A DNA stretch of 9,856 nucleotides from Actinomycetota bacterium (GCA_003168295.1 PMST01000168.1:1-9856), one strand, 5' to 3'. Counted from the stretch's first letter, positions 1 through 6,100 are shown. The notes: generated by a model not told the origin, from the sequence alone. Made by a program: numbers and translations.

Positions 1-2
1 CG

Positions 3-728
3 CTGGCTCAGTCGCTAGCCCGGCTGCCTGAGACCGGGTACGTCTCCATCGGCGGTGCCGGCACCGAGATCCACTGCGGAATCACCGCACCCGCCACCGG
101 CGAGGACGACGCGCCGCTGCTCCCGAGCCTGCACCGGATGAACCGCGTCACCGGCATCAACGCCCACTGCCTGCTGCACGTCTACGACGGTGATCCCCCC
201 GTCTGGTCCACCAAGCAGCGCCCCCTCACCCCCGACCAGCACACCGCCCTGGCACCCCCCGCGCACCGCGAGGCGGAACCGGACGCCGAGCCCGCGGACC
301 TTGACGAGGCCGACCGCTCACTCATCGCCGCGCTCGCCGACAGTGCCAGGGCGACCTACCCGCAGCTCGCCGCAGCCACCGGACTCGCGAGCTCCACCGC
401 GAAACGACGCCTGGACCGCCTGCTGGCCGAGGGCATCGTGCTCATCTGCACCGAGTTCCCCCCGCGCCGCCTCGGCTACCGCCTCATGTCATACCTCTGG
501 CTTCGCGTGGACCCGGCCCGCCTGGACCACGTCGGGACCGCCCTCGCCGGCCACACGCCCATCAGCTTCGCGGCGGCCGTCACGGGGCCGCACAACATGG
601 TCGCCGCCGCCATCACCCGCAACACCAGCGACCTCTACCGATACCTGGCTGAGCACGTCGGCCCCCTCCCAGGCGTGCAGTACGTCGAAACCGCCCCCGC
701 ACTGCGACAGGTCAAACGGCTCGGCTGA
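3..728 (+). CDS. Lrp/AsnC-family transcriptional regulator with two modules (5' end outside window)
   Basis: The frame is open from the window edge, so the true start lies upstream; 241 residues are visible. Visible residues 1-70 look like the end of a first ligand-binding RAM-type domain (a run of short beta strands). After a Pro/Glu/Asp-rich linker (about 80-100) comes a winged-helix HTH (about 101-148, starting DLDEADRSLIAAL, with the recognition helix near SSTAKRRLDRLL) and then a second RAM domain (about 160-238, containing AAVTGPHNMVAA and ending in VETAPALRQVK). Single Lrp proteins are about 150-160 residues, so this matches the actinobacterial double-module form (HTH-RAM-HTH-RAM), with the first HTH off the window. 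The family binds DNA as dimers or higher oligomers and often senses amino acids; the ligand here cannot be read. The neighbouring methyltransferase is 243 bases downstream on the same strand, too far to assume an operon. Domain call is firm; target genes are unknown. Confidence 0.85.
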   Translation: MAQSLARLPETGYVSIGGAGTEIHCGITAPATGEDDAPLLPSLHRMNRVTGINAHCLLHVYDGDPPVWSTKQRPLTPDQHTALAPPAHREAEPDAEPADLDEADRSLIAALADSARATYPQLAAATGLASSTAKRRLDRLLAEGIVLICTEFPPRRLGYRLMSYLWLRVDPARLDHVGTALAGHTPISFAAAVTGPHNMVAAAITRNTSDLYRYLAEHVGPLPGVQYVETAPALRQVKRLG

Positions 729-971
729 CCCCCGCGCGCCTGCCACCGACGCCCTGCAGACGCGACCACCGCGTGCCCGCGGCCCCGGCTTCGCCGCCCC
801 GGGCTGGCTAGGACCGCTCCGATTGGGCTCTGGGCCACATTCCGTGGAGGCCGGGCGGGGCGGTGCCGGCGTCTGTGCAGGTCCGCAAGGCTACCGCCAA
901 GTGACAACTATCGCTGGGAGTCGCGTCTTGCCAGGGTTTGATGCCGGTGGGCGGGTCCGGGCCGATGTACC

Positions 972-1814
972 GTGGCCTTCGTGGCGGTGAATGCGGAGCA
1001 GTCCGAGGCCTGGAACGGAACCAGCGGGCGGCACTTCATCGAGCAGCGTGAGCGGCATGAGCGAATGCGGGGCGGGCTGACGGAGCGGTTGCTGGCCGCC
1101 GCGCAGATCCAGAACGGGGAGAACATTCTCGACATCGGGTGCGGCTGCGGTGATGCGACCATCCTCGCGGCACGCGCCACCGGCAGCGGGCACGCTCTCG
1201 GCGCGGACCTGTCCTGGATCCAGGTAGCCGAAGCGCGCCGGCTCGCCGCCGCTGCTGGCGTCACTAACGCCAGGTTCGAGGTCGCCGATGTCCAGGTGCA
1301 CCCGTTCCAGGCCGGGAACTTCGACGTGGTGCTGAGCAACTTCGGTGTCATGTTCTTCGATGACCCGGCGGCGGCGTTTGCCAACCTGAGGAAGGCGCTA
1401 CGGCGCGGCGGCAGGCTGGCGTTCCTTTGCTGGCGCGCCCGCGATGAGAACCCCTTCTTTACCATCGGGTTCGCCGAGGCCGCGGCGGTTCTCGGCCTCC
1501 GAGCGCTGACCGGGCCGGCTGCTGCCTTCTCCCTCGCCGACAGCGGCCGGGTAGGTGCGTTGCTGAGCGGCGCAGGGTTCGGCGGCATCGAGTTCGCCAA
1601 GGCGGACGAGCCGATGCTCATCGGCCGCGACGTAGCCGACGTGCTCGAGTACGAGCGTGCCTCTCCGGGCGCCACCGAGATCCTGGCCGGGCTCAGCCCG
1701 GCACAAGCAGCCGGGCTGGCCAGACAGGTCCGGGACTGCCTGGTGGCGTACGCATCGCCAGATGGCGTGATCATGCCCGGCGCGGCCTGGCTAGTCACGG
1801 CCCAAGCTGTATAA
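972..1814 (+). CDS. class I SAM-dependent methyltransferase
   Basis: A 280-residue protein with the Rossmann methyltransferase signature. Motif I is ILDIGCGCG at about 52-60 (glycine-rich SAM-binding loop). The acidic residue after beta 2 is D79 (ALGADLS), the adenine-contacting acidic loop is around D106 (FEVADVQ), motif IV is FDVVLSNFGVMFF at 117-129, and the beta-5 turn is LRRGGRLAFLCW at about 143-154. This resembles the UbiE/Methyltransf_11/25 small-molecule group rather than RNA or DNA methyltransferases, since no RNA-binding or target-recognition domain is visible. The substrate cannot be inferred. The start is uncertain: in-frame GTG codons lie at 972, 981 and 987, and none has a strong Shine-Dalgarno; 987 would give the family-like N-terminus MNAEQSEAWNG. 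The gene is flanked by long non-coding gaps on both sides and so is probably a single-gene transcript. Confidence 0.88.
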   Translation: MAFVAVNAEQSEAWNGTSGRHFIEQRERHERMRGGLTERLLAAAQIQNGENILDIGCGCGDATILAARATGSGHALGADLSWIQVAEARRLAAAAGVTNARFEVADVQVHPFQAGNFDVVLSNFGVMFFDDPAAAFANLRKALRRGGRLAFLCWRARDENPFFTIGFAEAAAVLGLRALTGPAAAFSLADSGRVGALLSGAGFGGIEFAKADEPMLIGRDVADVLEYERASPGATEILAGLSPAQAAGLARQVRDCLVAYASPDGVIMPGAAWLVTAQAV

Positions 1815-2064
1815 ACCGGGCTGGAGCGGCTTCAATCCCAGTAGTTAGTCAAGCTAAAGATAATTCATCGCACCATTATTATATAACGAGGATATCTGTG
1901 ACTGAAGGTTCGGCAGGGCCAGAATGACAACAGTGGTGCATGCGGCGCCTCGTCGCGATACAGCCGAACGTTCGATTTCCGGAATTTAACGCTGCCTGAA
2001 TATTATGAGAATTGGAGTAACCGCTGCGCGCCAGTAGGCTTAGCAATATGGGCACAGCGATTTC

Positions 2065-2077
2065 GGAAATGATTTCC
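2065..2077. repeat. short dyad GGAAAT-G-ATTTCC
   Basis: A perfect 6-bp inverted repeat with a one-base centre. A related palindrome, TTCCGGAA, lies at 1977-1984 within ATTTCCGGAATT. The two share the GGAAAT/ATTTCC half-site about 90 bases apart in the low-GC gap. They could be operator half-sites, but chance is not excluded in AT-richer DNA. Confidence 0.3.
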
Positions 2078-2120
2078 TGCCACCAGGAAGATACGAGATC
2101 AATAGCTCCTGCGGTCTGCG

Positions 2121-2168
2121 CTTGACAAAAGGTACATATCACTCGTTATCGCAAACTGGGTTGTCAAG
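2121..2168. repeat. 8-bp inverted repeat CTTGACAA ... TTGTCAAG
   Basis: CTTGACAA at 2121-2128 and its exact reverse complement TTGTCAAG at 2161-2168 flank 32 bases. Each arm contains a -35-like hexamer (TTGACA at 2122-2127 and TTGTCA at 2161-2166). The arms may be a paired operator that covers the -35 region of the promoter at 2161-2189, or the stem of a loop. The first arm has no good -10 at 17-18 bases, so a second promoter there is doubtful. Confidence 0.4.
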
Positions 2169-2189
2169 TTGCTGTCGAGTCTTTTTAAT
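2161..2189 (+). promoter_or_regulatory. sigma70-like promoter for the 2262-3231 transcript
   Basis: TTGTCA (2161-2166) and TTTAAT (2184-2189) are separated by 17 bases; each differs from the housekeeping consensus at one position. Transcription would begin near 2196, giving an RNA with a leader of about 290 bases before the 2488 start of the membrane protein and about 65 bases before the 2262 small ORF. It is among the best -35/-10 pairs in the window. Confidence 0.5.
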
Positions 2190-2261
2190 AATGTGATCGT
2201 GCCAACTACCTCTCGCGGGTTAGACCACAATGATGAGCCCAGCCAAAGGAAGAGGATTACG

Positions 2262-2390
2262 ATGAATACCGCCCAGCTACCCCCTGTCTCAGCCGGTCCG
2301 TTACTAGCGGCCACTGTGGAGCCGCGTGCGGGCCCTGTCGTGATGCTCCGACTGACTGGGCCGAGATGCGCGAGTGAAGGAACGGGCTGA
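2262..2390 (+). CDS. hypothetical small protein, 42 aa
   Basis: A short ORF starting at ATG 2262 with a strong purine-rich ribosome site just upstream (AGGAAGAGG, about six bases before the ATG) and a sigma70-like promoter about 70 bases upstream. The product is 42 residues, with no recognised domain, signal peptide or membrane helix; it is rich in Pro, Ala and Leu and has one Cys near the C-terminus. The frame stays open upstream to about 2169, but the ATG with its ribosome site is the sensible start. Its TGA at 2388-2390 overlaps a following ATG at 2390. It may be a real small protein or a leader peptide controlling the downstream membrane protein. The evidence is the initiation signals only. 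Confidence 0.4.
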   Translation: MNTAQLPPVSAGPLLAATVEPRAGPVVMLRLTGPRCASEGTG

Positions 2391-2452
2391 TGGCAATACG
2401 AGAGCGGGTCCGATTCCCGCCCAGCCCGCGACCCGGCCTCACCGACGAGGCC
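2383..2452 (+). promoter_or_regulatory. structured leader with T-arm-like nested hairpin
   Basis: An outer 7-bp stem pairs CGGGCTG (2383-2389) with CAGCCCG (2422-2428). It encloses a perfect 5-bp stem, GCGGG (2404-2408) with CCCGC (2416-2420), around the 7-base loop TCCGATT. Stem length, loop length and loop bases resemble a tRNA T-arm (TTCRANY), except for C in place of the second T, and the outer stem lies where an acceptor stem would be. D and anticodon arms are missing: only about 14 bases fill that space. A further perfect hairpin, GGCCTC (2435-2440) with GAGGCC (2447-2452), follows. It sits between the small ORF and the membrane protein start, so a cis-acting RNA structure is the natural reading; a decayed tRNA fragment is the alternative. 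In GC-rich DNA stems of this length can arise by chance. Confidence 0.35.
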
Positions 2453-2467
2453 AGGCGCATCACCTGA
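2390..2467 (+). CDS. possible coupled mini-ORF, 25 aa
   Basis: ATG 2390 overlaps the TGA of the preceding 42-aa ORF (TGATG) and has AAGGA about eight bases upstream, an arrangement that permits translational coupling. The 25-residue product begins MAIRERVRFPPSPRP and ends with TGA at 2465-2467, 20 bases before the start of the membrane protein. Part of it is encoded by the T-arm-like hairpin, so the ORF may be incidental. No family is recognised. Confidence 0.2.
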   Translation: MAIRERVRFPPSPRPGLTDEARRIT

Positions 2468-2487
2468 CTGAAGGAAGACCACCCCCT

Positions 2488-3231
2488 ATGAGGACCGCTG
2501 GCGCCCCCCCACGCGGAGACGACGACATGCCTGATCCCCCCGCTACCCAGCCCGGCGCCGCGTACGACGGCGAGAACAACTTCGCGCCGATGCCGACCGC
2601 CCGGCACGGCAACGGCCTGCCCGGCAGCTACGCCGACACCCTCGACCAGCTTCACCGGGTCCCGGTATGGCCGGGACCGCAGCCGCCCACGGCGAAGGCC
2701 CTCCGCCGCCGCCGGATCCGGGAGACCCTGCCCGAGGTCGGTATCGTGACCCTGGTCCTGGTGGTCCTCGGCGGTCTCCTCGCGGCCGCGGTCCTCACGA
2801 CCGCGACAGGCGCGGTCTACGACCACGCACGCCACCATGGCGCTGTGATCACCAAGACGGCGGGACGTCCCGCGCCGCGGCCCGGAGCCGGGGTCACCCC
2901 GTCCGAGCAGCCCGGCCCGGCGCTGGGAAGCTACCTGGTGCCCAGGATGGTGCCCGCCGCGCCATCGCCGTCCCGGATGCCAGTCCCGGCCAGCAGCCTT
3001 CCCGGCCCCAGGACGTCACCCCCGGCGAGCACCGCCCCGCCGAGATCTTCTCCCGCGACTCCGCCGGTGACGGTAACGACGACCCCGCCTGGCAGCCCGC
3101 CGCCGGCCTCCGCCTCCGCCACGCCACCGCCGGCCAGCACGCCGACCAGCACTCCCGCCCCGACCACACCACCGCCCGTCCCGACGCCGACGACGACCGC
3201 TTCGCCGTCCCCGGCCCTGACCGACGGCTGA
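2488..3231 (+). CDS. single-pass membrane protein with Pro/Thr/Ser-rich outer tail
   Basis: A 247-residue protein from ATG 2488, which is preceded by GAAGGAAGA at a suitable distance. ATG 2527 (after GGAG) is a plausible shorter start, and the frame is open back to a GTG at 2374. The order is: a hydrophilic N-terminal part (1-70), a basic stop (ALRRRRIRE, about 71-79), one hydrophobic helix (about 83-107, Val/Leu/Ala-rich), a short linker, then about 130 residues dominated by Pro, Thr, Ser and Ala. The basic side precedes the helix, so the N-terminus should be cytoplasmic and the tail outside, where such tails often cross the cell wall and may be glycosylated. No enzymatic domain, sortase motif or penicillin-binding PASTA repeat is visible. 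No family is recognised; a wall-spanning anchor or sensor of unknown function is the most that can be said. Confidence 0.65.
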   Translation: MRTAGAPPRGDDDMPDPPATQPGAAYDGENNFAPMPTARHGNGLPGSYADTLDQLHRVPVWPGPQPPTAKALRRRRIRETLPEVGIVTLVLVVLGGLLAAAVLTTATGAVYDHARHHGAVITKTAGRPAPRPGAGVTPSEQPGPALGSYLVPRMVPAAPSPSRMPVPASSLPGPRTSPPASTAPPRSSPATPPVTVTTTPPGSPPPASASATPPPASTPTSTPAPTTPPPVPTPTTTASPSPALTDG

Positions 3232-3261
3232 GCAACTCCGAGAGTGACCCGGAAATAAAAT

Positions 3262-3321
3262 CGTGAGGTTCCTCATTGTGATGGGTATCAACGTGAGGTT
3301 CGTCAGCGTGAGACGGGTCAG
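3262..3321 (+). repeat. four tandem 15-bp repeats, probable regulator binding array
   Basis: Consecutive 15-bp units start at 3262, 3277, 3292 and 3307. All four share GTGA at positions 2-5 and TCA at positions 12-14, so each unit has the dyad GTGA-N6-TCA. Units 1 and 3 agree at 13 of 15 bases (CGTGAGGTTC then TCA), units 3 and 4 at 11 of 15, and unit 2 is the most diverged. Unit 1 contains the near-palindrome TGAGGTTCCTCA. The array ends 28 bases before the MarR start codon, the usual place for an autoregulatory operator. Confidence 0.6.
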
Positions 3322-3348
3322 CGTCAGTGCGTGGCAGGAAGGCTAGTG

Positions 3349-3813
3349 ATGGTTACACCTGAGCAGGTTGGTGAACGGTATCTCGCTGTCCATCACCGGA
3401 TGCTGCGGGCTGTCAACGACGAGATGCTTGGATGCGGCCTGTCGATGGCCCGCACCAAGATGCTCCGGCGGCTCCACGAGCAGGGGCCGACCAGGCAGAA
3501 CGTGCTGGCGGCCGATTTCGGGCTATCTCCGCACTCCATCACCGACCTCGTCGACGGGCTGGAGCGCCATGGCCTGGCCGAGCGCCGGCCGGACCCTACG
3601 GATCGCCGGGCCAAGCTTGTGGCGATCACCGACGCGGGCGAGGCCGGCCTGGACGTGGCGAACGCTACCCGGGAGCGGCTGCTCAAGGAGATCTTCGGTG
3701 CGCTGAGTGAGGCGGACCGGGAGACGTTCCTGCGCCTGCTCGACGGCCTCGACGAGGCAGCCCGGAGGCTGATCTCGGCATCGGCCCCGGGCGTAGCGGC
3801 GGTCTCGGCATGA
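3349..3813 (+). CDS. MarR-family transcriptional regulator
   Basis: A 154-residue winged-helix regulator, the usual MarR length. ATG 3349 is chosen because AGGAAGG (3336-3342) lies six bases upstream; a GTG at 3331 would extend the frame by six residues but lacks this spacing. The N-terminal dimer helix spans about 1-30. The wHTH runs about 33-95, with LAADFGLSPHSITDLVDGLE covering the recognition helix (about 60-73) and the wing RRPDPTDRRAKL (79-90), whose Asp-Arg-Arg is the family hallmark. The C-terminal dimer helices follow (about 97-145). Such proteins repress adjacent exporters and release DNA on binding phenolic or drug-like ligands. The DHA2 exporter starts 67 bases downstream on the same strand, so they are probably one regulated unit. 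The tandem 15-bp repeats just upstream are the likely operator. Confidence 0.92.
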   Translation: MVTPEQVGERYLAVHHRMLRAVNDEMLGCGLSMARTKMLRRLHEQGPTRQNVLAADFGLSPHSITDLVDGLERHGLAERRPDPTDRRAKLVAITDAGEAGLDVANATRERLLKEIFGALSEADRETFLRLLDGLDEAARRLISASAPGVAAVSA

Positions 3814-3880
3814 CCGCCGGATCCCGTCGCACCAGTACAGCTAAAGCCAGTTACTTTTCTCACCGGGGGTACAACTCGTT

Positions 3881-5440
3881 ATGTCATCCGTCACACCTGT
3901 CACCGGCAGGCAGCGTCCCGCAGAAAGCGACCATCGGTGGCTGATCCTGGTCATCGTGGCACTCGCCCAGCTCATGGTGGTGCTGGATTCTACCGTCGTG
4001 AACATCGCCCTGCCGTCGGCTCAGCGGGCCCTGGACTTCCCCAACAGTGACCGGCAGTGGGTGGTGACCGCTTACGCTCTGGCGTTCGGCAGCCTGCTGC
4101 TACTCGGCGGACGGCTGGGTGACATGTTCAGCCGCAAGCGGGTCTTCATCACCGGTCTCGCCGGGTTCGCCCTCTCATCCGCGCTCGGCGGCGCCGCCAC
4201 GTCGTTCGGCATGCTCGTGGCCGCCCGGACCCTGCAGGGCGCATTCGGCGCCATTCTCGCACCTGCCGCCCTGGGCACCTTGGTCAGCACCTTCCGCGAC
4301 CCGCGTGAGCGCGGCCGGGCGTTCGGCGTCTTCGGGTCCGTCGCGGGCGGCGGCGGTGCCGTGGGCCTCATTCTCGGCGGCGTCCTCACCCAGTACTTCT
4401 CCTGGCGCTGGACCCTGTACGTCAACCTGATCCCCGCCGCGATGGCCGCGGCCGGCGCCGTGGTCTACATGCGAACCAACCGGCCGGACACCCGTCCGCG
4501 GATGGACTGGGCGGGAACCGCCCTCGCCTCGGCCGGGCTGTTCGCACTCGTCTTCGGGTTCTCGCATGCCGAACTGGCCGGCTGGACCGCCGCCCTGACC
4601 ATCGGCTCGCTCGTCGGCGGAGTGATCCTGCTGACCGCATTCGCGTTCGCTGAGAGCCGGGTCAGTAACCCCCTGCTGCCGCTGCGGGTAGTCCTGGACC
4701 GGGCCAGGGGCGGCTCCTACATCGCGGTCGGGCTGACGGGGATCGCGGTCTTCGGCATCTTCTTGTTCCTCACGTACTACCTGCAGGACGTCAAGGGCTA
4801 CAGCCCGGTGACCAGCGGGCTGGCCTTCCTGCCGATGATCGGCTGCATCCTGCTGTCGTCGAACCTCTCCAGCATCGTGCTGCTGCCGCGGGTCGGGCCG
4901 CGGGCCCTCATCACCACCGGCATGCTGCTCGGTGGCGGCGCGATGGCCTACCTGACCCAGCTCACGGTGACCTCCAGTTACGCGGTGAGCATCCTGCCGA
5001 CATTGGCGGTCATGGGCCTAGGCTTCGGCATGATCTTCTCACCCGCCATCAACACCGCTACCGCCGGAGTTGCCCGGCGCGACTCAGGCGTGGCCTCGGC
5101 GTTGGTCAACACCATGCAGCAGGTGGGCGGTTCGATCGGGACCGCGGCGCTGAGCACGGTGGCGCTCACGGCGACGGCTGGCTACCTGGCCGCGCACCAC
5201 GCCGGACGGCTGGCCCCGGCTACGGCCGCGGTGCACGGCTACACCGTGGCCTTCGCGGTGTCCGCGGCGCTGTTCGGCGTCGGCGCGGTGGCGGCGGTTC
5301 TGCTGCTGCCGTCGCGGCGCAGGCTAGCGGAGATGCGGAACACGGAGCCCACGGCCGGTGCCGTGCCGGCGGCCAGCCCCGCCCTGACGGCCAGCCCCGC
5401 CCTGGTGGACAGTGCCGCCGGAGACGGTGTCCTGGGCTAG
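3881..5440 (+). CDS. MFS drug exporter, DHA2 family (EmrB/QacA-type, 14 TM)
   Basis: A 519-residue proton-driven multidrug antiporter. Visible family motifs are D1 (LDSTVVNIALP, 35-45) in TM1, motif A (GRLGDMFSRKR, 77-87) in the loop between TM2 and TM3, motif B (ARTLQG with R116) in TM4, and the motif C region (GAVGLILGG, about 159-167) in TM5, where the usual Pro of GPxxGG is Leu, a variant I associate with actinobacterial members. Hydrophobic segments continue to about residue 475, fitting 14 helices; the last 40 or so residues are a hydrophilic Ala/Pro tail with a short duplication. The ATG at 3881 lacks a well-spaced Shine-Dalgarno; GGGGGT lies more than ten bases upstream, and TACAAC (3870-3875) lies five bases before the ATG, so either coupling with the MarR gene or a near-leaderless start is possible. 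Substrate is unknown. Confidence 0.92.
   Translation: MSSVTPVTGRQRPAESDHRWLILVIVALAQLMVVLDSTVVNIALPSAQRALDFPNSDRQWVVTAYALAFGSLLLLGGRLGDMFSRKRVFITGLAGFALSSALGGAATSFGMLVAARTLQGAFGAILAPAALGTLVSTFRDPRERGRAFGVFGSVAGGGGAVGLILGGVLTQYFSWRWTLYVNLIPAAMAAAGAVVYMRTNRPDTRPRMDWAGTALASAGLFALVFGFSHAELAGWTAALTIGSLVGGVILLTAFAFAESRVSNPLLPLRVVLDRARGGSYIAVGLTGIAVFGIFLFLTYYLQDVKGYSPVTSGLAFLPMIGCILLSSNLSSIVLLPRVGPRALITTGMLLGGGAMAYLTQLTVTSSYAVSILPTLAVMGLGFGMIFSPAINTATAGVARRDSGVASALVNTMQQVGGSIGTAALSTVALTATAGYLAAHHAGRLAPATAAVHGYTVAFAVSAALFGVGAVAAVLLLPSRRRLAEMRNTEPTAGAVPAASPALTASPALVDSAAGDGVLG
5370..5404 (+). repeat. 18-bp tandem duplication in the exporter's tail
   Basis: CGGCCAGCCCCGCCCTG occurs at 5370-5386 and again at 5388-5404, an 18-bp period with 17 identical bases. 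It is in frame and gives the repeated peptide ASPALT/ASPALV in the cytoplasmic tail of the exporter. Probably a slippage duplication with no effect on transport. Confidence 0.7.
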
Positions 5441-5485
5441 GCGCTCCAGCCGGGGAGGCGCTGACCGAGGGCGCAATAGCGAGAA

Positions 5486-5522
5486 CCACGGTCCGTTCGG
5501 TGGAATCCCGAACGGGCCGTGG
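5486..5522. terminator. strong hairpin between convergent genes (bidirectional terminator candidate)
   Basis: Bases 5486-5500 pair with 5508-5522 over 15 bp (one G-T wobble, otherwise perfect) around the loop TGGAATC. It lies 46 bases after the exporter stop and about 150 bases beyond the end of the vapC gene coming from the other strand. It has no T-tract on either side, as is common for actinobacterial hairpin terminators. The remaining gap, 5523-5671, holds nothing recognisable. Confidence 0.7.
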
Positions 5523-5671
5523 GGGCAGCGGCCTTGCGGCGATCCTTGTTGACGGCACCACCCGGGCGGACATGGCCGCCACCGCCGTGTATTGCAGCGC
5601 CGGGTTCTGAGCGACTCCGTGGCGTCGTCTCCGATGGCACCTTGGACCGGACGCGCCCGACGTGTCAGCGG

Positions 5672-6100
5672 TCATTCGGCCGGCGACGGCCGTTCCGGTG
5701 CTGCTGGCCGATCTAGCTCGATGCCGATCACCCGCGCCACGCGATCAAGGTCGATGTCGCAGGCAAGCAGCGTCGCCTCATGCCGCCAGGCGACAGCGGC
5801 GATCATGCAGTCAACCAGGCCCCGGGGCGTGATACCGGCCTGCCGGCATCGGCGGTAGATGCGCGCGGCACCCTCGAAGTCGGCGGCCGGGTCGAACTGA
5901 TACAGGTGGAACCGCAGCAGCAGGCGGCGCAGGTCCGTTTCCCTGGCATCGGTGCGCGCCCCGGCCAGCACCTCCATGATCACCGCCTCGGTGACCGCGA
6001 TCGAGCCATCGGCCGCAATCAGATCCCTCAGGCGGAGATCGACTGTGCTCCCGGTGGCCCGGTCGTATTCGACCCAGGCCGAGGTGTCAGCGAGGATCAC
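5672..6100 (-). CDS. vapC: VapC-type PIN-domain ribonuclease toxin
   Basis: A 142-residue PIN domain, normal length for VapC. The acidic metal-binding residues are in place: D5 (MILADTSAW), E43 (IMEVLAG), D97 (GLVDCMIAA) and D115 (LLACDIDL). VapC toxins are Mg-dependent endoribonucleases that cut tRNA or rRNA, halting translation when the antitoxin is degraded. The start is GTG at 6100-6098, overlapping the antitoxin TGA (GTGA, 4-base overlap), the classical coupled order antitoxin-toxin. All four catalytic acids are present, so the toxin looks intact. Its RNA target cannot be read from the sequence. Confidence 0.93.
   Translation of the reverse strand: MILADTSAWVEYDRATGSTVDLRLRDLIAADGSIAVTEAVIMEVLAGARTDARETDLRRLLLRFHLYQFDPAADFEGAARIYRRCRQAGITPRGLVDCMIAAVAWRHEATLLACDIDLDRVARVIGIELDRPAAPERPSPAE

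Larger units (their letters stand above)
1815..2261. other. AT-richer gene-free stretch
   Basis: About 450 bases with no convincing gene. Composition falls to roughly 48% GC over 1861-2220 (counted by hand), against markedly GC-rich flanks. It holds AT-rich tracts (1875-1887 and 2182-2192), a short GGAAAT/ATTTCC dyad near 2065, an 8-bp inverted repeat spanning 2121-2168, and a good promoter at 2161-2189. The only longer ORF (minus strand, 1879-2142) starts with GTG, has codon use unlike every neighbour, and is rejected. The segment could be a long regulatory region, a remnant of an inserted element, or a small RNA locus; the sequence does not decide. Confidence 0.6.

Noticed and set aside
786..796. 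CGGC-TTC-GCCG hairpin after the Lrp gene as a terminator
   Set aside because: Only 4 bp in very GC-rich DNA and no T-tract; too weak to call.
190..990. Plus-strand ORF of 266 codons in another frame over the Lrp gene
   Set aside because: Pro/Arg/Ser-rich frame-shifted reading of the Lrp gene that runs on through the non-coding gap; no domain.
908..1798. Minus-strand ORF of 296 codons opposite the methyltransferase
   Set aside because: Low-complexity Ser/Arg/Pro composition, no motifs, exactly shadows a clear methyltransferase.
1879..2142. 87-codon minus-strand ORF in the low-GC gap
   Set aside because: GTG start without ribosome site, codon use unlike any neighbour, no domain; in AT-richer DNA it remains possible but unsupported.
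2383..2430. Complete tRNA gene suggested by the T-arm-like hairpin
   Set aside because: There is no D-arm or anticodon arm between the outer stem and the T-arm, and the loop has C at the otherwise invariant second T. At most a tRNA-like or decayed structure.
2667..3291. Alternative-frame ORFs on both strands over the Pro/Thr/Ser-rich tail
   Set aside because: Repetitive CCG/ACC-type codons leave several frames open; only the frame from 2488 has a good start, a membrane helix and a sensible protein.
3262..3336. CRISPR array or minisatellite
   Set aside because: Units are 15 bp with no spacers and sit exactly in front of a regulator gene; an operator array is the simpler reading.
3263..3346. 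27-codon GTG-started ORF through the tandem repeats as an annotated gene
   Set aside because: Only a weak GGA upstream and no family; kept as an alternative within the repeat finding rather than called.
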